From an uncultured Desulfocapsa sp. (GTDB lineage: Bacteria; Desulfobacterota; Desulfobulbia; Desulfobulbales; Desulfocapsaceae), in assembly GCA_947311475.1 (NCBI GenBank), contig CAMZLK010000107.1, forward strand, positions 1-40,816: 40,816 nt of DNA, in the 5' to 3' direction. Shown here in pieces: positions 37,149-40,816 of the stretch. A program made the position numbers and the translations under genes. Within the stretch, counting starts at the first letter, position 1; the number at the start of each line of letters is the position of its first letter. The notes under the pieces were generated by a model. The model made no database searches and was not told the DNA's origin. It worked only from the letters and a program-made list of their open reading frames with translations.

Positions 37149-38531
37149 TTATGATGATCCTATGTCATATTTTTTCACTTTATACCGCAGACTCCTGAAG
37201 CTCACCTGAAGGAGCTCAGCGGCTTTCATCTTTGAGTTTCCACTCTTTTCCAGGGCAGCAGTAAGGCATCTTTTCTCCGTTTCTGCCATGACCTCATCAA
37301 GGCCCATATCAAAAAGTTCTTCCTCATCGGCAACCACTTGAAACCTGGAGGCTGTTTGTGGTGCTCCCCCTGCGCTTTCTGAACGGAAGGAGGACAGAGT
37401 CAGACTTTCCGGCAGGATAATATTTGATGATTCAAGGGCAACGCCTCGTTCTACAATATTCTCAAGTTCACGAACATTTCCAGGGAAGTCATATTTCATT
37501 AATACTTCCATGGCATAAGAGGACATCTCCTGTACTTCCTTACCAAACAGTTTTGAATATTTTTTAAGAAAGAAATCGACCAGTAATGGGACGTCACCTT
37601 TTCGTTCACGAAGGGCAGGAACGCGGAGTGGAACAACAGCGAGGCGATAGAAAAGATCCTCCCTGAATCTGCCTGCCATGATTTCTTCTTCAAGAATTTT
37701 GTTTGTTGCAGCAATAATACGGACGTTGACATTTTGAACCCTGGTTCCGCCGACAGGTTTAATCTCACGTTCCTGAAGAACACGAAGTAATTTGGTCTGG
37801 ATGATAGGGGTGAGTTCACCTATTTCATCAAGAAAGGCAGTACCGTTATCGGCCAGTTTAAATAATCCCTGTTTGTCATTCACTGCTCCGGTAAAAGACC
37901 CTTTGACATGGCCAAACAATTCACTCTCCATGAGTTCTTCAGGGATGGCGCTACAGGTAATGGGGATGAACTCCTGTTTTGAGACCTGGGAATGGCGGTG
38001 AATGGACTGGGCGACCAGTTCTTTTCCTGTACCTGATTCACCCAAGATAAGGACATTGGCGGGAGTGATGGCAATCCGCTTTATCATCTCAAAAATCTTT
38101 ATCATTTCCCGGCTTTCACCTATGATTTCCGGAAATTCTTCAGAAATGGATTTGTCGTCTGCTTTTTGTTTGCCTTTGGATGTCGCAGCCAGAATAACTG
38201 ATTTGATCTCATCCACATTAAATGGCTTGCTGATATAGTCAAATGCTCCGTTTTTCATGGCAAAAACAGCATCATCAGGGGAGGCAAAAGCTGTGATCAT
38301 TACAACGGGTAAAGATGGGTGTTTTTCTTTAATATTGTTTAAGAGTTCAAGGCCATCCATACCGTCCATGCGAATGTCACTGATAACCAGATTGAAGCTC
38401 CGTTCTTCAATTACGTCGAGTGCCTGAGCACCTCCGGGGGCAGTTTCTACCAGATAGCCTTCTTTTACAAGAAGGATCTTGAGGAAGTCGCGCATACTGC
38501 GTTCATCATCTACAACGAGGATTGAAGTCAT
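37149..38531 (-). CDS. PilR-like sigma-54-dependent response regulator
   Basis: 460 residues: receiver domain (ILVVDDERSMRDF, phosphoacceptor Asp52 in SDIRMDGMDG, Lys102 in SKPF), AAA+ domain with Walker A GESGTGKE (164-171), the sigma-54 contact loop as GSFTGA (211-216, the Ser variant also seen in PilR) and Walker B GTAFLDEIGEL, then a Fis-type helix-turn-helix ending SFRSLRYKVKKYDI. It directly precedes the PilS-like kinase. It would activate sigma-54 promoters; a link to the candidate -24/-12 site upstream of urtA is not implied, since NtrC-type proteins are the usual activators there. Confidence 0.9.
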   Translation of the reverse strand: MTSILVVDDERSMRDFLKILLVKEGYLVETAPGGAQALDVIEERSFNLVISDIRMDGMDGLELLNNIKEKHPSLPVVMITAFASPDDAVFAMKNGAFDYISKPFNVDEIKSVILAATSKGKQKADDKSISEEFPEIIGESREMIKIFEMIKRIAITPANVLILGESGTGKELVAQSIHRHSQVSKQEFIPITCSAIPEELMESELFGHVKGSFTGAVNDKQGLFKLADNGTAFLDEIGELTPIIQTKLLRVLQEREIKPVGGTRVQNVNVRIIAATNKILEEEIMAGRFREDLFYRLAVVPLRVPALRERKGDVPLLVDFFLKKYSKLFGKEVQEMSSYAMEVLMKYDFPGNVRELENIVERGVALESSNIILPESLTLSSFRSESAGGAPQTASRFQVVADEEELFDMGLDEVMAETEKRCLTAALEKSGNSKMKAAELLQVSFRSLRYKVKKYDIGSS

Positions 38532-38660
38532 ATGTCTCTGTTAGGGGGGTGAAATGTTTATGTGAGTGTGATCTGTTTCGCTGAAAAAAGTCTCATAAAG
38601 AAGAGAAAAACAGTCCTCCGCTCAGTGAAATCTACAGCAAAACAGTATTATTTCCAAATT

Positions 38661-38939
38661 TTATATTGTGAGAAAATTGTAATCGTTCACGATTTGCTCT
38701 TTTTCCGATTTTTTCATTTGTTTGATTTGGTATTCTCTTTTACAGGCAAGAGACCGAGAGGAGAGCCTTTCCTGGTATACCAGGATAACCGGTCTTCGAC
38801 CCCGTGTATATTTTGCTCCTTTTTTGCTATGATTGTGTTCTTGTATGCGCTGGCTGATATCGGTTGTGATACCGGTATACAAAGATGCATCACTGCAACG
38901 GAGCAGGTAAACATACCAAGGTGTTTTTTGGGTGGACAT
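38661..38939 (-). CDS. GIY-YIG domain protein (UPF0213-like)
   Basis: 92 residues from the ATG at 38939. PWYVYLLRCSDASLYTGITT is the GIY-YIG core in the YVYLL...LYTGIT form, followed by DISQRIQEHNHSKKGAKYTR with the conserved arginine region, and LVYQERLSSRSLACKREYQI. This matches small stand-alone GIY-YIG proteins of the YhbQ type, which are suspected nucleases. It lies between pilR and the octaheme cytochrome, all on the same strand, but a terminator separates it from the latter. Confidence 0.88.
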   Translation of the reverse strand: MSTQKTPWYVYLLRCSDASLYTGITTDISQRIQEHNHSKKGAKYTRGRRPVILVYQERLSSRSLACKREYQIKQMKKSEKEQIVNDYNFLTI

Positions 38940-38961
38940 CAATAATTCCCGTTAAAATATA

Positions 38962-39010
38962 AAAAAAAGGCCCATGATATTTTCAGTTAAGAATAATACC
39001 ACAGGCCTTT
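38962..39010 (-). terminator. Intrinsic terminator after the octaheme cytochrome gene
   Basis: On the minus strand AAAGGCCTGTG pairs with CATGGGCCTTT around a ~26-nt AT-rich loop and runs into eight T residues. It lies 29 bp after the cytochrome stop codon. Confidence 0.75.
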
Positions 39011-39038
39011 TGGAACTGCATAAATTTAAAAACAACTG

Positions 39039-40325
39039 TTATTTTTTATGGGTTGCTCTCATTGTTCTTGCGAGTTCTTTTACTTCTCCCAGATCTTCAG
39101 TCATCATGTTCCAACCGTACCAGTAGGCATAGTCGGGGTTGACGTGGAAAAATGCCTGGTATGCCCGCATGCGGTGTTTCATGTACATGCGTACCAGAAT
39201 CTGGTCAATATAGGACAGCTTATCCAGTTCCTGATCCCAGTTAGCGCCATTGGTGTGCATCATGGTGAGAAGGAAGGGGTAGTTAAAAGGATATGCAGCT
39301 GGTTTCTCAATGATTCCGTCTTTGTAGAGAGCAGCAACGGTTTCAATGGCTTCTGCCATCAGGCGGTCAGCTTTTGAAAGAATTGCATCGCCAGCGTCAA
39401 GCTGTGTTTTTGCATAATTCATGGAATGACACTGAGTACAGGTCTTGAGCATTTTATCACGCTCTTTTTGCCAAGATGCCTGATCCGCGCGAACCATATC
39501 AACAGACAATACTACGTTAAGAAGATCTGTGGTCTTACCACTTTCCGGATCAATAACTCCCAGTGCTTTCAGGATGGTAATACGATCAGCTTTTTCCTGT
39601 GCATCTTCAGGAAAAGGAAGACGTACACCAAGGAATCCCCAGGCAGTGTGGTTTTCGTGGGTTCCATCAGGAAGATGACAGGTCTGACAGGTGGGTGCTG
39701 TGGCAGACCCTGGCAGATCTCCAGCCAGCTTTGCAAAGTAGCGCATACCGTGCTTGGAGCTTGACCACATTTCCCATTGTGGGTGATCGTAGCCCATGTG
39801 GCACTGTTGACAGGCCCTTGGGTTAGTTGCTTCCTTCTTGGAGAAGGTGTGACGGGTATGACATTCGTCACAGGAGTTAGTTTGGTAACGATACCCTGCA
39901 TCAAGCTGAGCTTTTACCTCAGCATCAGTTCTGATACCCATATTGTGACAACCGCCACAACCGCGTCCACCTTCTATCAACTCATCTGGTGCCATATGGG
40001 TTGCAGGGATAGCATTTAGTACTGCCCATCCATAGTTATGCTTACCCTTTTTAAAAGATTCGAACTGCTCTTCATGACATTCGGCACAGACGGCCTCATT
40101 GGGCAATTTTGCCTTTAAGAAATCTTCTGCGGTGGAGTGTGCGTCTCCGTGACAGGTTGAACAGGTGACATCATTTTTCGAATGCTCAGATGTTTTCCAG
40201 TCCGCGACCATGCCAGGGGACACCTTGGTGTGACATTCAACACATTTGTCAGCTGCCCCGGCAATTCCTGCTGTGGACAACAGAACAAAGGCACCTGCAG
40301 CCAGTACTGTTTTTAATTGAATCAT
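39039..40325 (-). CDS. Octaheme c-type cytochrome, hydroxylamine oxidoreductase (HAO) family
   Basis: 428 residues, exported to the periplasm by a Sec signal peptide (LKTVLAAGAFVLLSTAGIAG, cleavage near AGA-A, residues 24/25). Eight CXXCH haem sites: Cys28, 55, 80, 123, 152, 172, 213 and 296. The order and spacing, with RGCGGCHNMG as haem 4 (the catalytic position in HAO), CDECHTRHTFSKKEATNPRA at haem 5 and CQQCHMGYDHPQWEMWSSSK at haem 6, fit the HAO family. It is shorter than Nitrosomonas HAO. Several tyrosines occur in NPDYAYWYGW (about 392-400), but I cannot say whether one is the haem-crosslinking tyrosine of true oxidases. In non-nitrifying anaerobes such proteins are thought to reduce nitrite or hydroxylamine. 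GGAGG precedes the ATG. No NrfH/CycX-type quinol partner is visible in the window. Confidence 0.87.
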   Translation of the reverse strand: MIQLKTVLAAGAFVLLSTAGIAGAADKCVECHTKVSPGMVADWKTSEHSKNDVTCSTCHGDAHSTAEDFLKAKLPNEAVCAECHEEQFESFKKGKHNYGWAVLNAIPATHMAPDELIEGGRGCGGCHNMGIRTDAEVKAQLDAGYRYQTNSCDECHTRHTFSKKEATNPRACQQCHMGYDHPQWEMWSSSKHGMRYFAKLAGDLPGSATAPTCQTCHLPDGTHENHTAWGFLGVRLPFPEDAQEKADRITILKALGVIDPESGKTTDLLNVVLSVDMVRADQASWQKERDKMLKTCTQCHSMNYAKTQLDAGDAILSKADRLMAEAIETVAALYKDGIIEKPAAYPFNYPFLLTMMHTNGANWDQELDKLSYIDQILVRMYMKHRMRAYQAFFHVNPDYAYWYGWNMMTEDLGEVKELARTMRATHKK

Positions 40326-40351
40326 TTTTCCTCCCGACGGTGAAAATGGTT

Positions 40352-40382
40352 AATATAAAATCCTTGTCGCCTTTCCACAAGG
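40352..40382 (-). promoter_or_regulatory. Possible promoter and overlapping inverted repeat upstream of the octaheme cytochrome
   Basis: On the minus strand TTGTGG (40380-40375), a 17-bp spacer and TATATT (40357-40352), about 26 bp before the ATG. CCTTGT/ACAAGG (40362-40367 and 40377-40382) form an inverted repeat over the -35 box. The -35 match is weak; an FNR/CRP-type site is conceivable, but the half-site spacing is one base short of the usual TTGT-N10-ACAA. Confidence 0.35.
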
Positions 40383-40398
40383 ATACTTAGGATATGCC

Positions 40399-40563
40399 AG
40401 GAGCCTGTCCGAGAATGCCCTTTCGGAGTCTCGTTCCTCGCTACCTGCCCAAACTCTTTAGAATTGTCAAAAAATAATGCTCGCAATATCAGTCATATGG
40501 CTGCGCTTATTTTCTGAAAATTCTTCGATTTTGACCAAAATGCCTATTCTCGGACAAGCTCCT
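40399..40563 (+). repeat. Dispersed palindromic repeat family B, copy 2 (long-left form)
   Basis: 165 bp with inverted-repeat ends AGGAGCCTGTCCGAGAAT (40399-40416) and ATTCTCGGACAAGCTCCT (40546-40563), 17 of 18 matched. The core is almost identical to copy 1. A ~22-bp module (CGGAGTCTCGTTCCTCGCTA and two more bases, near 40424-40445) is inserted in the left arm; its approximate complement occurs in the right arm of copy 3. Confidence 0.85.
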
Positions 40564-40631
40564 AGTCATATTACAAATAATTCAAGTATAAGTAAAAGTG
40601 AATCATAATTCTTTGATATAAGTCAAATGTT

Positions 40632-40816
40632 GATGGCGTCGTAAAAACTCTTCATGTGCGCCTCGCATATGAAGTTTTTTACTTAGCCATCGGGATTTTA
40701 ACCTTTTTACGAGTTTATCAAATGTTGATAAACTCGTAAAAAGGTCGAAAACAAGATGGACTTGGAAAAACCTTCATATTCGAGGCACGGAAATTTCTTA
40801 TCTTTTCGGCGTACTA
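40632..40816 (-). repeat. Dispersed repeat family A, copy 3: head-to-head pair, cut by window edge
   Basis: 40632-40720 is the inverted complement of copy 1 without its central hairpin module: GATGGCGTCGTAAAAACTC is followed at once by GCGCCTCGCATATGAAG and then by CCTTTTTACGAGTTTATC. After a short AAATGTT spacer a second, diverged unit starts in the opposite direction (GATAAACTCGTAAAAAGGTC) and runs to TTTTCGGCGTACTA at the edge. The junction GTTTATC-AAATGTT-GATAAAC is itself palindromic. Confidence 0.75.

Larger units (their letters stand above)
40383..40816. other. Gene-free stretch at window end, dominated by repeats A and B
   Basis: Apart from repeat B copy 2 (40399-40563) and repeat A copy 3 (40632 to the edge), only about 70 bp of AT-rich spacer is seen. 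No gene starts here. Confidence 0.65.

Noticed and set aside
40352-40382. HcpR/FNR-type operator upstream of the octaheme cytochrome
   Set aside because: The inverted repeat spacing is one base short of the usual CRP/FNR-type site, and no regulator gene is adjacent; kept only as a low-confidence promoter region.

Overview
The window is a 40.8 kb piece of a chromosome of moderate GC. Gene content and order point to a sulfur-metabolising member of the former Deltaproteobacteria, most likely Desulfobulbales/Desulfocapsaceae. The evidence is the ispE - tRNA-Gln - prs - rplY - pth - carD - pseudouridine synthase - coaE - rho - rpmE - prfA - prmC - murA block, a SulP anion transporter, a sulfide:quinone-oxidoreductase-like flavoprotein and an octaheme cytochrome c of the hydroxylamine oxidoreductase (HAO) family. 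The taxon is an inference from gene content, not a sequence match.

Layout. (1) 1-2342, plus strand: 3' part of coaBC, then an MFS transporter. (2) 2492-6423, minus strand: SulP permease and an SQR-like flavoprotein. Between them lie an IS1595-type transposase scar and two large palindromic repeats, which makes this the most accessory-looking part of the window. (3) 6907-17674, minus strand: one complete urea unit, urtABCDE (ABC urea importer) followed by ureDABCEFG (nickel urease plus chaperones), twelve genes with tiny gaps or overlaps. A good sigma-54 (-24/-12) promoter match lies upstream of urtA, and an intrinsic terminator-like hairpin separates urtA from urtB. (4) 18307-21502, minus strand: gltX-glnS, with a sigma-70 promoter facing away from serA. 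(5) 21772-35399, plus strand: serA, then the conserved housekeeping block for isoprenoid, PRPP, translation, CoA, Rho and peptidoglycan functions, with tRNA-Gln(UUG) between ispE and prs. (6) 35421-40325, minus strand: a PilR/PilS-type two-component pair, a GIY-YIG protein and the orphan octaheme HAO-family cytochrome.

How the genes work together. UrtABCDE would import urea at low concentration, UreABC hydrolyses it to ammonia, and UreDEFG load nickel. The sigma-54 motif suggests nitrogen-limitation control. GltX and GlnS charge tRNA-Glu and tRNA-Gln directly. The SulP transporter, SQR-like protein and HAO-family cytochrome fit an anaerobe that handles sulfate, sulfide and nitrogen oxides, but none of the last three has partner genes here.

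The least conventional content is non-coding. At least two families of dispersed, modular palindromic elements are present: family A near 4975, 31963 and 40632, and family B near 18138, 23371 and 40399. There is also a single 181-bp palindrome at 4775-4955, a split inverted repeat between urtA and urtB, and a hairpin between tRNA-Gln and prs. The copies differ by gain or loss of whole internal modules. I found no CRISPR array, prophage, toxin-antitoxin pair or recognisable new multi-gene system.
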